DNA of 64,000 nt from Chitinophagaceae bacterium (GCA_016720775.1 JADKJX010000004.1:186001-250000); one strand, 5' to 3'; counted from the stretch's first letter, positions 26,880 through 36,864 are shown. A program made the numbers and translations. Notes: generated by a model from the sequence alone, not told the origin.

Positions 26880-28041
26880 TTCAGTTTTTTATAAAAGCTG
26901 ATGAGTTTCTTTTCTTCATTTTGCCAGTTCAGCATTTCTCTTGCTTTCATGCAGTTCTTTTGCAGTTTACTGTGCAGCTCTTTTTCGTTGAGTAATTTGT
27001 TGATCGCATTTGCAATATCATTTTGCTGCAGGCTATCAATTAACAACGCCACTTCAAATTCGTCATTGATCTTTTTGTATTCCGGGAAATTCATACTCAC
27101 TTGCGGCAAACCATTCTGTATGTAGTCGAAGAATTTATTGGCCAATGAATAGTATTGATTCAATCCAGTATTTTCCACCAGGTTTAACCCAATATAGGCC
27201 TGCCTTGTGATATTGTCTAACTCCTCCGGAAGTACCTTCCCTTTCAAGAACACTTTATCCTGCAGATTGTTTTGGGCGATCAGTTTTTTTGTTTGTTCCA
27301 GGAAATTTCCATCACCGTAAATGTGCAGACTGGCATCAACATTTTTCATGGCAGGAATAAGAAATTCCAACCCCCGGGCCTCATTCACCGCTCCCTGGTA
27401 AAGTACGATCTTATCTTTTGGCTGAATACCGGCCATCAAAGTTTTAAGTACCGGCACATTTCGTATCAGTTCATATTCTACCCCATACAGATTCTTAAAT
27501 TCCGTGGCGATACTTTGGCTTACGGTATAACCATCCCTGAATTTCGGCACAAACTTCTGCTCGATCCATTTCCATACTTTATGCACCCGGGATCGGCTTA
27601 TCACTTCTTTTGCTGCGAAAAATATTCATGGGCATCGTAAACCCTTTTTTTGTTTTTTAGTTTACTTGTAAGCCAAACAGGCAGCATGGTATCCAGGTCA
27701 ATGCAGCAGATGATATCTGGCTTCTGGAAAAGCAGGTAAAAGAACAGGCGGATATTGTACTCGGCATAAAAACCAAACCCGGTTTTGAAAAAGCAATGCA
27801 GGCGCTTTTGATTGTAATTTTCCCGGGCCAGTGGGGAAGAGTAGGTCTTTCCGGCCCCAACCAGGGTAATGGCGTACCCGGCATTTGCCAGGCTGCTGCA
27901 TATACGCATCATGCGCTGGTCATGATTGAGGTCGTTGGTTACCGTAAATATTATTTTTTTCAACTCAGCCCTGGTTTTGGATTGAAATTTCTTTCTCCCT
28001 GGTATAGAATAAAGCCGGTTAGCGGCTTCCGTTTTGCCCAT
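26876..28041 (-). CDS. Glycosyltransferase (GT-B fold), frameshifted
   Basis: Read across a frameshift this is one glycosyltransferase of about 388 residues. The first part (28041 to about 27610) has IIFTVTNDLNHDQRMMRIC, CIDLDTMLPVW and KKRVYDAHEYFSQQ; the second has KEVISRSRVHKVWKWIEQ, YTVSQSIATEF, VLYQGAVNEARGLEFLIPAM and LNLVENTGLNQYYSLANKFFDY. Family members read DAHE.FT..KEV..RPR without a break at this point. One extra base in the four-base run at 27608-27611 restores HEYFSQQKEVISR. As given, a TGA at 27601-27603 ends the first frame and a GTG at 27604 could restart the second. A sequence error is the simplest explanation; a true split gene is possible. Confidence 0.78.
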
Positions 28042-28162
28042 ATTTGAGGATTATTAACCCCAAAAGATCAACAGAAAACCAATTAATGCCGTATGTGGCT
28101 TTTGCATTGGCAATATTCAAAAAAAATCCTCACTCTGCCGCCTGAAAATCAATATTTCTACG

Positions 28163-28170
28163 TACTTTTG
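28163..28170 (+). promoter_or_regulatory. Candidate -7 box (TACTTTTG) for rpsO
   Basis: TACTTTTG fits TAnnTTTG and lies 49 bases before the rpsO start. A weak -33 triad (CTG rather than TTG) sits 18 bases upstream of it. The leader that follows is A-rich, as is common for Bacteroidota translation starts. Confidence 0.5.
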
Positions 28171-28219
28171 CCGCGATAAAAAAAAGAAATATAACAAAGA
28201 AGTTATTAAAAAAACAAAG

Positions 28220-28492
28220 ATGCCTTATTTAACAATCGAAAAAAAAGCGGACATTTTCACCAGTTTTGGTGCAAAAGCTACTAACACCGGCTCTATTGAA
28301 GGACAGATAGCCTTACTGACCGAGCGTATCAATCACATTTCTGATCATTTGAAATCCAACAAAAAGGATTTCTCCTCTCAACGGGGTTTAATGAAAATGG
28401 TAGGCCAGCGCAAGCGTTTACTTACTTACCTCAGCAAGCACGACCTCACTGGGTACAGGTCTTTAATCGAGAAATTAGGTTTGCGTAAATAA
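28220..28492 (+). CDS. rpsO: 30S ribosomal protein S15
   Basis: Binds the central domain of 16S rRNA in the small ribosomal subunit. The 90-residue length is standard, and the conserved parts are present: TGSIEGQIALLTERINHISDHLK and SQRGLMKMVGQRKRLLTYL. It is followed by a hairpin terminator (28519-28560) and then by pnp. The rpsO-pnp order is common across bacteria. The start is certain, since an A-rich leader precedes it and the family start matches. Confidence 0.98.
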   Translation: MPYLTIEKKADIFTSFGAKATNTGSIEGQIALLTERINHISDHLKSNKKDFSSQRGLMKMVGQRKRLLTYLSKHDLTGYRSLIEKLGLRK

Positions 28493-28518
28493 ACTATTCC
28501 AACTATGTAATACGAATG

Positions 28519-28560
28519 ATTCCCAACTACGATTAATCCGGTTGGGAATTCTTCTTTTTA
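28519..28560 (+). terminator. Intrinsic terminator after rpsO
   Basis: Nine-base-pair stem ATTCCCAAC (28519-28527) with GTTGGGAAT (28541-28549), followed by a T-rich tract TCTTCTTTTT. It probably attenuates read-through into pnp. Confidence 0.75.
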
Positions 28561-28642
28561 AACAAGGTTTGTTTTTGCCTGCCTGCTCGCCGTTGGGAGA
28601 GCCTTTGCAGCCCGGAATAAGCCATAAACTACAACAAATTAT

Positions 28643-30790
28643 ATGTCATTTTTAAAACCTCAATCAGTAACTTTTGATATAGGTGGTGGCCGTATGGTTA
28701 CCATTGAAACCGGTAAAATGGCCCGCCAGGCTGATGGCGCTGTTACTGTTCGACTGGGCAATTGTATCTTACTGGCTACTGTTGTTGCCAATAAAGAACC
28801 CAAACCAGGACAGGGATTTTTTCCATTATCGGTAGATTACCAGGAGAAATTTGGTTCTGCAGGCCGTATCCCGGGTTCATTCTTTAAAAGAGAAGCCCGT
28901 TTGAATGATTACGAGATTCTTACCTCACGATTAATAGACAGGGCTTTAAGGCCTTTGTTTCCTGAAGATTATTTATGTGAAGTACAGGTACTGGTTTCGC
29001 TTATTTCATCGGATGATGAAGTAATGCCCGATTCACTGGCTTGCCTGGCTGCATCGGCTGCATTGGCTGTTTCAGATATTCCCATCCAGGAGATCATCTC
29101 TGAAGTACGGATTGGAAGAGTTAATGGCGAAATGATCATTAATCCTACACGTACACAGTTGGCTGCATCTGATTTTGAATTCATCATTGCTGCTACCAAC
29201 AAGAATATCATGATGGTGGAAGGCGAAAGTAACGAGTGCCAGGAAGAAGACCTGATCAAAGCTATTGAAGCCGGTCATGATGCTATTCGCCTGCAGGTAA
29301 AAGCTCAGGAAGAATTAAGGGATCTGGTTGGAAGCAACACCAAAAGGGATTATAACAAGCCTTACCGTAATGAAGAATTAAACGAGAAGATCACCGCTTT
29401 TGCAAAAGATAAAATGTATGCTATCTCTTCATCTGCTTCTGCAAAACATGAAAGAAGCGATGCGTATGCTGCTTTAAAAGAAGAAGTGGTTGCCTTTTTA
29501 GGTGAAGAATTGCCTGATGAAGACAAGGCTTTGATAGGCCATTATTATGGCGAATTGCAATATTATGTGGTTAGGGATATGATACTGCACGACAGAAAAC
29601 GTTTGGATGGCCGTGGCACAGAAGACATCAGGCAACTGGATATGGAGATAGATAACCTGCCTACTCCACATGGGTCTGCTTTATTTACAAGAGGTGAAAC
29701 CCAGTCACTTACAACTGTTACTTTAGGAACTCCTTTAGATGAATTATTGGTTGAAAGTGCGCATAAATCAGATTATACCAAGTTCATTCTGCATTATAAT
29801 TTCCCGCCATTCTCAACCGGTGAGGTAAAGATGATGAGAGGTGTTGGCCGCAGGGAAGTTGGTCATGGTAATTTAGCCATGCGTTCATTGAAGAAAATGA
29901 TGCCGGGCAGCGAATATCCTTATACTGTAAGGGTGGTAAGCGATATACTGGAAAGTAATGGATCATCTTCTATGGCTACTGTTTGTGCCGGTTCACTTGC
30001 CCTGATGGATGCAGGCGTGCCCCTGAAAAAGCATGTGAGTGGTGTAGCGATGGGCCTTATCAAAAAAGATAATGACTTTGCTATCTTAACCGACATCTTA
30101 GGTGATGAAGATCATTTAGGTGATATGGATTTTAAAGTTACCGGAACCCGTGATGGTATTTGCGGTGTACAGATGGATATTAAAGTGGATGGTTTAAGCA
30201 TGGATGTTATGCGCCAGGCTTTGGCACAGGCAAAAAAAGGCCGTATGCACATTTTGGAAGCCATGTATGCCTGTACAGAAGCACCAAGACCTGATGTTAA
30301 GCCACATGCGCCAAGGATGGTTAAGATAACTATTGATAAAGAATACATCGGGGCAGTGATCGGACCAGGTGGTAAAGTGATTCAGGAAATTCAGCGTGAA
30401 ACCGGAACTACCATCAATATTGAAGAAGTAGACAACCACGGTGAAGTAAGCATCTTCTCAAAAGAAAAAGAAGGACTTGACAGGGCACTTGCATGGGTTA
30501 ATGGCCTCGTAGCTGTGCCTGTTGTAGGTGATACGTATGAAGGAACGGTAAAAAGTATCAAAGAGTTCGGTGCCTTTGTTGAGTTCCTGCCTAAGAAAGA
30601 AGGTTTATTACATATCAGTGAAATAAGCTGGAAGCGCCTGGAAAGCATGGACGGTATCTTTAAAGAAGGAGATAAGGTGAAGGTTAAATTACTGGATGTA
30701 GATCAAAAGACCGGTAAGTTTAAATTAAGCCGCAAAGCGTTGATACCAAAACCTGAAATGCAGCCAAAGCCGCAGGAAGGGAAAGTATAA
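28643..30790 (+). CDS. pnp: Polyribonucleotide nucleotidyltransferase (PNPase)
   Basis: A 3'-5' phosphorolytic exoribonuclease that degrades mRNA and can add tails. The 715-residue protein has two RNase PH-like core domains (about 10-230 and 310-555, with SVDYQEKFGSAGRIPGSFFKRE, GRGTEDIRQLDMEI and FTRGETQSLTTVTLG). A KH domain follows (about 560-620, IGAVIGPGGKVIQEIQ), then an S1 domain (about 630-700, GDTYEGTVKSIKEFGAFVEF). All parts are intact. It follows rpsO by 150 bases and ends at a strong hairpin terminator (30806-30842). Confidence 0.98.
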   Translation: MSFLKPQSVTFDIGGGRMVTIETGKMARQADGAVTVRLGNCILLATVVANKEPKPGQGFFPLSVDYQEKFGSAGRIPGSFFKREARLNDYEILTSRLIDRALRPLFPEDYLCEVQVLVSLISSDDEVMPDSLACLAASAALAVSDIPIQEIISEVRIGRVNGEMIINPTRTQLAASDFEFIIAATNKNIMMVEGESNECQEEDLIKAIEAGHDAIRLQVKAQEELRDLVGSNTKRDYNKPYRNEELNEKITAFAKDKMYAISSSASAKHERSDAYAALKEEVVAFLGEELPDEDKALIGHYYGELQYYVVRDMILHDRKRLDGRGTEDIRQLDMEIDNLPTPHGSALFTRGETQSLTTVTLGTPLDELLVESAHKSDYTKFILHYNFPPFSTGEVKMMRGVGRREVGHGNLAMRSLKKMMPGSEYPYTVRVVSDILESNGSSSMATVCAGSLALMDAGVPLKKHVSGVAMGLIKKDNDFAILTDILGDEDHLGDMDFKVTGTRDGICGVQMDIKVDGLSMDVMRQALAQAKKGRMHILEAMYACTEAPRPDVKPHAPRMVKITIDKEYIGAVIGPGGKVIQEIQRETGTTINIEEVDNHGEVSIFSKEKEGLDRALAWVNGLVAVPVVGDTYEGTVKSIKEFGAFVEFLPKKEGLLHISEISWKRLESMDGIFKEGDKVKVKLLDVDQKTGKFKLSRKALIPKPEMQPKPQEGKV

Positions 30791-30805
30791 TTTTAATTAT
30801 AAACG

Positions 30806-30842
30806 ATAACCGGCAGCAACAAAACTGCCGGTTATTTTTTTT
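30806..30842 (+). terminator. Intrinsic terminator after pnp
   Basis: Perfect 11-base-pair stem ATAACCGGCAG (30806-30816) with CTGCCGGTTAT (30825-30835) and an 8-base loop, followed by a run of eight T. Confidence 0.92.
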
Positions 30843-30863
30843 CTGCAGGTAATAATAAATTCA

Positions 30864-31685
30864 ATGAGCAAAGAGTTTGTTCAGTTATTCTTTTCAAATG
30901 TTGATGCAGGTAAAACGGAGATGCTGATCGCATTACTGAGTAATATTGGTTATTCAGGTTTTGAAGAAACAGATAATGGTCTTAAATCTTATATCAGCCA
31001 TGAAAATTTTAACGAAGATGATTTGAATGAAATTACAAATGCTGTTGACACTGCGTATGAAAGATCATTCATAAAAGAGCAAAACTGGAATGCCACATGG
31101 GAAAGCAGTTTTGATCCGATTATTATCGGCGATTTTGCAGCCATCCGGGCAGCCTTTCATCAACCGGTACAAAATATGAAGCATGAAATAATCATTACAC
31201 CCAAGATGAGTTTTGGTACTGGTCACCATGCCACCACGTATATGATGATTGAGCAGATGTCTGGAATGGATATTAAAAGCAAATCGGTCGTTGATTTTGG
31301 AACGGGAACTGCCGTGTTGGCTATTCTTGCAGAAAAAATGGGAGCCCTGTCAGTTGATGCCATTGACAACGATGACTGGAGCATTGAAAATGCCCGGGAA
31401 AATATTGGGGCAAATAATTGCCATAAGATAAATATATCCAAGGCAGATGCACTTTTAACTGGAAAGACCTATGACATAATTCTGGCCAATATCAACCTGA
31501 ATGTAATCGTTGATAATCTTCCCGGGATCATAAAGGCCGCTCAAAAGGGCACGGAAATATTATTAAGCGGCTTTTTAAAACAGGATGAAGCTGATCTTAT
31601 CAAGTTGCTTTCTGTGTTCAATCTTAGCCATATTAATACGCTGCAAAAAGAAGAGTGGATATGCCTGAAGCTCAAAATGGATTGA
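30864..31685 (+). CDS. prmA: Ribosomal protein L11 methyltransferase
   Basis: SAM-dependent methyltransferase that trimethylates ribosomal protein L11. The 273 residues include an N-terminal substrate-binding part (residues 1-90), the linker ENWNATWESSFDPI (seen here as NWNATWESSFDPI), and the Rossmann core with SFGTGHHATTYMM, VVDFGTGTAVLAI (motif I), AIDNDDWSIENARENI and the catalytic-region motif DIILANINLNVI. The start and length match Bacteroidota PrmA. The gene begins 73 bases after pnp, just past the pnp terminator, and probably has its own promoter. Confidence 0.93.
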   Translation: MSKEFVQLFFSNVDAGKTEMLIALLSNIGYSGFEETDNGLKSYISHENFNEDDLNEITNAVDTAYERSFIKEQNWNATWESSFDPIIIGDFAAIRAAFHQPVQNMKHEIIITPKMSFGTGHHATTYMMIEQMSGMDIKSKSVVDFGTGTAVLAILAEKMGALSVDAIDNDDWSIENARENIGANNCHKINISKADALLTGKTYDIILANINLNVIVDNLPGIIKAAQKGTEILLSGFLKQDEADLIKLLSVFNLSHINTLQKEEWICLKLKMD

Positions 31686-31827
31686 CTTGTAATGCCATAT
31701 CTAACCCACTGGCAGGCAGCAGAATAAATTCGTATTCACATTTTACTGTAAAAGAGGGTAAATATACTTCCCCCATGAGTTAATTTATTATTACTTTTGT
31801 GTACTTCAACTCAAGCTAAGAAAACGG

Positions 31828-32481
31828 ATGAAAGAATTACTTCTTATTGTTCTTGCATATTTAATTGGCTCTATTCCTACTGCTCTGATCGTTAGTAAAC
31901 GCTTTTTCGGTATCGACATACGTGACTACGGAAGCGGCAACATGGGTGCCACCAATACATTTAGGGTACTCGGTTCCAGGTATGGTACCATGGTAATGGC
32001 TATAGATATTCTCAAGGGTTTGGTTGCTGCCGGTTTATTCAGTGTTATTCCTTTTTACCTGCATAATGAATGGGAACGTACAAACTTCATGATTGGTTTA
32101 GGACTGGCTGCAGTTACCGGGCACATATTCCCAATCTTCGCCGGCTTTAAAGGCGGCAAAGGTGTTGCTACTTTATTTGGAATGATACTGGCTGTACAGC
32201 CGGTTATTGCAATAAGCTGCACGGGCGTTTTCCTCCTGGTGCTTTATCTTACCCGGTACGTTTCACTAAGTTCAATTCTTGCTGCCATTGCATTGCCAAT
32301 CTGTGTATTGTGGATATGGAATGAACATGAAGTACTTTACCGCATATTTGCATTATTGGTTGCTGTACTTGTAATATTCACCCATCAGAAAAACATAGGG
32401 CGTATTTTACGTGGCGTGGAAAGCCGCATACCTATCCTCAAACACCGCGACAGAAGAAAATCCCGTCGTCGCCACGATTGA
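31828..32481 (+). CDS. plsY: Glycerol-3-phosphate acyltransferase PlsY
   Basis: An integral membrane enzyme that transfers acyl from acyl-phosphate to glycerol-3-phosphate, the first step of phospholipid synthesis. The three PlsY motifs are seen: IGSIPTALIVSKRFFGIDIR with SGNMGATNTFRVLG (motif 1), GHIFPIFAGFKGGKGVAT (motif 2), and a later motif near TRYVSLSSILA. It has about five membrane helices, is 217 residues long, and ends in a basic tail (DRRKSRRRHD). It stands between prmA and the M48 gene on the same strand. Confidence 0.95.
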   Translation: MKELLLIVLAYLIGSIPTALIVSKRFFGIDIRDYGSGNMGATNTFRVLGSRYGTMVMAIDILKGLVAAGLFSVIPFYLHNEWERTNFMIGLGLAAVTGHIFPIFAGFKGGKGVATLFGMILAVQPVIAISCTGVFLLVLYLTRYVSLSSILAAIALPICVLWIWNEHEVLYRIFALLVAVLVIFTHQKNIGRILRGVESRIPILKHRDRRKSRRRHD

Positions 32482-32596
32482 TGCATCAATGCTGATTGAT
32501 CTCAGTTTTTACTTCGCTGAATTTTGTATATTTATCATGTAGCTTTTCCAGATTGGTACAGCAATTATTTATCTGCATTTCTAAAACCCCTGACAA

Positions 32597-33406
32597 ATGA
32601 AAAGGTTCCTTTTATCGTTCTTCGGATTATCGATGTTCATTGCCTGCAGTACAAACTCCGTTACAGGCCGTAAACAATTAAAATTATTCCCTGAAGAAAC
32701 CCTGCAGCAGCAGGCACTTACAGAATACAGATCATTCCTTTCGCAAAACAAAGTTTTAAGCGGCACAGTAAATAAAGATGCCGAAATGGTGACCAGGGTT
32801 GGTAACCGGATAGCAAAAGCAATAACGGATTATTATACGCAAAAAGGACTGGCCAGTGAACTGAACGGATACAAATGGGAGTTCAATCTCGTAGAATCAA
32901 AAGAAGTAAACGCCTGGTGCATGCCCGGCGGTAAAGTGGTTGTTTACACAGGCCTTTTAGGCATTACACAAAATGAAGCCGCATTGGCTGTGGTAATGGG
33001 GCATGAAATAACACATGCGGTTGCTCACCACGGCAACGAACGTATAAGCCAGGTTGCATTGGCACAAGGACTAGAAATTGCCGGAAATATATTCACTTCC
33101 GGAAACCAGAAAGCAAACAACATATTTAATAATGTCTTTTCACCCACGGCACAGGTAGCAGTACTACTTCCCAATTCCCGTAACCAGGAATACGAAGCGG
33201 ATCATTTTGGGTTGGATTTTGCCGCTATGGCAGGGTATAATCCCAAAGAAGCTGTACCATTCTGGCAGCGTATGGCCTCCGCATCATCTGGAAGTGGAAA
33301 ACCACCGGAATTCCTCTCAACGCACCCCTCCGATGAGAACCGTATTACAAGACTTAATGAGCTGATGCCTGAGGCACTCGGCTATTATAAGCCCGTAGGC
33401 AAATAA
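32597..33406 (+). CDS. M48-family zinc metallopeptidase lipoprotein
   Basis: A 269-residue exported protease of the M48C type (BepA/LoiP-like). The lipobox MFIACSTN (Cys17) predicts an envelope-anchored lipoprotein. The zinc site is HEITH (136-140) with the third ligand Glu198 in the NQEYEADHFG helix, followed by STHPSDENRITRL near the C terminus. Relatives take part in outer-membrane protein quality control; the exact role here is inferred from family only. A strong terminator follows (33424-33452). Confidence 0.92.
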   Translation: MKRFLLSFFGLSMFIACSTNSVTGRKQLKLFPEETLQQQALTEYRSFLSQNKVLSGTVNKDAEMVTRVGNRIAKAITDYYTQKGLASELNGYKWEFNLVESKEVNAWCMPGGKVVVYTGLLGITQNEAALAVVMGHEITHAVAHHGNERISQVALAQGLEIAGNIFTSGNQKANNIFNNVFSPTAQVAVLLPNSRNQEYEADHFGLDFAAMAGYNPKEAVPFWQRMASASSGSGKPPEFLSTHPSDENRITRLNELMPEALGYYKPVGK

Positions 33407-33423
33407 AAAGCATGAAATCCTTT

Positions 33424-33452
33424 AAAACTCCCTGTTTCAGGGAGTTTTTTTT
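33424..33452 (+). terminator. Intrinsic terminator after the M48 gene
   Basis: Perfect 11-base-pair stem AAAACTCCCTG (33424-33434) with CAGGGAGTTTT (33438-33448), a 3-base loop and a T run of eight. Confidence 0.93.
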
Positions 33453-33591
33453 GTCTAAAACTTTAAACTCCCAACTAGAATGTTTAAATTTGCAGTTCAC
33501 TAACCCTGCTGATTCAGCCAGCCTCATAAAAAGGGCTTATTTATTTAAGAGGATTTTGGAATGCTTTTTTAACCATTAACTGTCGCTGCTT

Positions 33592-34044
33592 ATGTCTTCA
33601 CAATCATTACTGGAAAAATTGCAATTAAACGACGAAAACAACCTTCTTATCCAGGCTTTGCCTTCTTCAGTTGAGAAACAATTCATCAAATTGTCGTTTT
33701 CAAAGAATGTAACACCGCTGCTGAAAAAACGGAAGATCGATTTTGCCCTTGTGTTTGCAGTAAGCCAGCGGCAATTGGTTGACATTTTAAGAGACGTGGT
33801 TCCCTGCCTGCACGAAGAGGCCAAATTATGGATCGCTTATCCAAAACTTACTTCTAAAATAGCCAGTGATCTTTCCCGGGATAAGAACTGGGATTTTGTT
33901 TCGGAACACGGTTTTGAACCTGTTCATATGATAGCACTGGACAATGTATGGAGCGCTGCCAGGTTTATACGGCCTTTGGAAGAAGAAGGGGTAGAACCAA
34001 AAAAAAGGCAACTTTTAGCAGCGCAAATACTGCACCCGGCATAG
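33592..34044 (+). CDS. Small cytoplasmic protein, DUF3052-like
   Basis: A 150-residue protein without signal peptide or membrane helix. The pattern LKKRKIDFALVFAVSQRQLVD, KLWIAYPKLTSKIASDLSRD and GFEPVHMIALDNVWSAARF resembles DUF3052-type proteins, whose function is unknown. No catalytic motif is apparent. It is a single gene set between two non-coding spacers. The downstream spacer (34045-34284, 240 bases) has a short CACCCGGGTG palindrome but nothing I can name. Confidence 0.6.
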   Translation: MSSQSLLEKLQLNDENNLLIQALPSSVEKQFIKLSFSKNVTPLLKKRKIDFALVFAVSQRQLVDILRDVVPCLHEEAKLWIAYPKLTSKIASDLSRDKNWDFVSEHGFEPVHMIALDNVWSAARFIRPLEEEGVEPKKRQLLAAQILHPA

Positions 34045-34284
34045 GCTATACCACCCGGGTGATACCCCCAAAAAACTTCAACAATTTTTTACCGTAACAA
34101 AAAAGCAGTTTTTTTGAGTCACCCGCTTTTACCCACAAGCAGGAGTATGTGGAATGGAGCATCATCGAAAAGAAAGATGAACCAGGAAAAGGCATTTAGC
34201 AATAACCATAGAAAAATTAAATGCGGGTAAAAATAACTATAACCAGGCCTGAGTTGTTTCAAATGTTTCACCTTCTTTTGAATC

Positions 34285-34977
34285 ATGAATACTAAAAAGC
34301 ATATTGTTGTACTGTCCGGTGCCGGCATCAGTGCCGAAAGCGGTTTAAAAACCTTTCGTGACAGCGATGGCTTATGGATGGGCTACGATGTGTATGAAGT
34401 GGCTTCACCGCAGGGCTGGCAAAAAGATCCGCAACTGGTGCTCGACTTTTATAATGCAAGAAGAAAAGATGTGGCTGCAGCTTTGCCCAACGCAGCGCAT
34501 ACCGGACTGGCAGAACTGGAAAATGATTTTCACGTAACCATCATCACACAAAATATAGATGACCTGCACGAACGGGCGGGATCAACCAATGTGCTGCACC
34601 TGCATGGCGAGATCTTTAAAATGAGAAGCATTGCTGATGAAAACAAGCATTATGAAATACGGGGCGATATCATGCTGGGTGATACAGCAGCAGATGGGTA
34701 CCAGCTAAGGCCGCATATTGTTTGGTTTGGCGAAGCGGTACCCATGATGGAACAGGCAGCAGCCATTGTGCAGGATTGTGATTATTTTGTAGTGGTGGGC
34801 ACATCGCTACAGGTATATCCCGCCGCTTCACTTTTGTATTACACGCCGCCTTATTTACCAAAATTCATTATTGATAAAAAGATACCGCCAACGGAAAAGC
34901 AAACTAATCTTCAACTCATCGAAATGCCGGCCACAGAAGGAGTGAAGGAGTTGATACGGTTTTTATCCGCGGACTGA
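34285..34977 (+). CDS. cobB: NAD-dependent protein deacylase (sirtuin, SIR2 family) lacking the zinc cysteines
   Basis: Removes acyl groups from lysine using NAD. The 230-residue protein shows the NAD-binding motif VLSGAGISAESGLKTFRDSDGLW, the Tyr-x-x-Arg pair in FYNARRKD that marks desuccinylase/demalonylase-type sirtuins, TQNIDDLHERAG, the catalytic histidine in LHLHGEIFK, and VVGTSLQVYPAASL. The four zinc-binding cysteines usually found between the HGE motif and the IVWFGE motif are absent; the only Cys is in VQDCDY. Zinc-free sirtuins are known in this class. The symbol follows the bacterial family. Confidence 0.85.
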   Translation: MNTKKHIVVLSGAGISAESGLKTFRDSDGLWMGYDVYEVASPQGWQKDPQLVLDFYNARRKDVAAALPNAAHTGLAELENDFHVTIITQNIDDLHERAGSTNVLHLHGEIFKMRSIADENKHYEIRGDIMLGDTAADGYQLRPHIVWFGEAVPMMEQAAAIVQDCDYFVVVGTSLQVYPAASLLYYTPPYLPKFIIDKKIPPTEKQTNLQLIEMPATEGVKELIRFLSAD

Positions 34978-35008
34978 TTTTTTATTTCTTTGTTATAAAA
35001 CAAAACCT

Positions 35009-35488
35009 ATGTTTGAGACAAGTGATTACTACAGTGGTGGTTTAGGATTTGGAGTAGGCGTATTGTTCATGCTGCTACTTTTATTGATACCCACTTTTTT
35101 TTATTTTCTCAGTCTGCAACGGGCCCTGGAAGCGGTATGTGATGAGAACAGGCAAATGCCACCCGGCCAGGTATGGCTATCCCTCATTCCTCTTTTCAAT
35201 TTTGTATGGATGTTCTTTGTGGTAAATAAGATCGCAGAATCTTTTGCGCTGGAGTGTTATCGCCTGAATATTCCCACCACAGAAATGAAACCCAGCCAGG
35301 GCATTGGAAATGCCAAGAATATTTTAAGGCTCTGCTCTTTTATTCCCCTACTGGGTTTACTGGCAACCCTCGGCTTTGTTGTTTGCTGGATACTGCACTG
35401 GATAAAAGTGAATGAATACCGGAAGCTGATCATTGCCAACCGGGATAATTTTACCCTGGATGCAGAGAGAGGGGTATTTCATCAATGA
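35009..35488 (+). CDS. Four-helix membrane protein, DUF4328-like
   Basis: A 159-residue protein with three or four predicted membrane helices (about 15-35, 55-75, 105-130) separated by short loops; MPPGQVWLSLIPLFNFVWMFFV is split between helices two and three. The features are general and resemble DUF4328-type membrane proteins; no function can be assigned. The gene begins 31 bases after the sirtuin stop on the same strand, so the two may share a transcript, and it converges with the saccharopine dehydrogenase gene, with four bases between the stops. Confidence 0.55.
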   Translation: MFETSDYYSGGLGFGVGVLFMLLLLLIPTFFYFLSLQRALEAVCDENRQMPPGQVWLSLIPLFNFVWMFFVVNKIAESFALECYRLNIPTTEMKPSQGIGNAKNILRLCSFIPLLGLLATLGFVVCWILHWIKVNEYRKLIIANRDNFTLDAERGVFHQ

Positions 35489-35492
35489 TCTG

Positions 35493-36766
35493 TTACCCGG
35501 CTGTTTCAATAAACTTTATTCCTGCCTTTTCAAGCTCCTGCAGCACCGGTTCATAAATTTCTTTGGCAGTTGGTATGTGCAGGCCTTTCAGTTGCAGTGT
35601 CCCGTTCAGAATTAATTTTGCCGCAATGCCTAATGGCAGGCCAACCGTTTTTGCCATCGCCGTCCGCAGGCTGTCTTCTCCCTTTACAATTAAACAACTC
35701 TGCAGGTTTTTGTTCTTTCCATCAAGCATGTATTCAAATTCATGCAGCATCACGATCATGTCTTTATCAGCCGGCAGCATCTTTAATTTTGTTTCAACCA
35801 GGAATTGTAAAATATCTGCCGAAGTTTTTGCCGTGGCAGGAACAATTGCCTCATCAAACAAGCCGAGGAATTTGAGCATCGCTTCATTCTCCTTATTCAT
35901 AAAAGACAAAACCGGCGCTGACCATTTTTTAAAACTTAGCCGGGCAACATCAACCGCATCCGTTTCATTTGTAAGTCCGGCATGCACGATGGCATTCCAT
36001 CCTTTAAAAAATCAATATGGCGCAGCGTAGTTCTTAGGAACGTAGCAGCATCCGGCAATTTATAAGTTGATATATAACTCAGCGAATCCCGGTTGGGGTA
36101 GAAAGCAAGATCACTTAGCCCGTCGAAAATAATTTTGTTGGACACATCAAACAAGTCAGCATATTTCACGGTCTTAGTTTCGCTGTTCTCTTTATACACT
36201 GCACCCGACTGCCCGGCCATCACAATATTGCGTGGGTTCCAGCTTATTTTATAGTGCCAGGGATTATTGTCACTCTCCGGGGCTACCAAACCACCACAAT
36301 GACTTTTAAAAGATGTTATTTTTCCGCCCTTAGCTTTTACCGCATCAATGATCTTCATGGCGCTCATGTGATCAATGCCCGGGTCTAATCCCATTTCGCA
36401 GAGGAATAATAATTTCCGGTCGTTGATCTCATCCTGCAGGCTTTTCATCTTATCGTCTAAGTAAGATGCAGTGAGCAGGTGCTTGCGGTACTCCACGCAA
36501 TCCTTTGCAATTAAAAAGTGCAGGGCAGGGGGCATCATCGAAATAACCACATGCGCCTTTTCTATCAGTTTACTCCGTTGCTTTTCATTCATTACATCCA
36601 GTTGCACGGCTTCAGCAAAGGGAGAGTTGTTGGTCTTGGCAAGTATCAGATCCCGGTTAGAATCCGCAATGATGAATTTCCATTCATTGGTTTCAGCTTC
36701 AACGATGAGGTAGTCTATTAAAACAGTGGCCGATTTTCCGGCGCCTATGAGAACAATCGTTTTCAA
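35493..36766 (-). CDS. Saccharopine dehydrogenase-like oxidoreductase, frameshifted
   Basis: Read across a frameshift this gives one protein of about 424 residues of the LYS9/saccharopine dehydrogenase family. The N-terminal Rossmann motif is VLIGAGKSATVLIDYL, and the core has CEMGLDPGIDHMSAMKII, FKSHCGGLVAPESDNNPWHY and RTTLRHIDF. The break lies at the six-base run at 36006-36011 (T on the coding strand). One extra T restores FFKGWNAIVHAGLTNETD and joins the C-terminal domain (KTVGLPLGIAAKLILNG). As given, the first frame ends at 35936 and the second has an internal ATG at 35987. Substrate by family: saccharopine or a related lysine-pathway compound; this is not certain. Confidence 0.82.
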
Positions 36767-36864
36767 ATAAAAAAGTTTTTTTGCAAGTTAGTTGATTTGA
36801 AAGAGAAAGGAGAGAAGGGAGTCAGGATTGAAAAACTTCATTTATTGAATTATTATCTTGTTCT

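Noticed and set aside
27601..27604. Two separate co-translated glycosyltransferase genes joined by a GTGA overlap
   Set aside because: The first part has only the N-terminal half and the second only the C-terminal half of one GT-B enzyme, and one added base joins them in a family-like sequence.
34119..34328. A 69-codon minus-strand frame before the sirtuin gene
   Set aside because: It runs into the sirtuin coding region on the other strand and shows no conserved motif; most likely chance.
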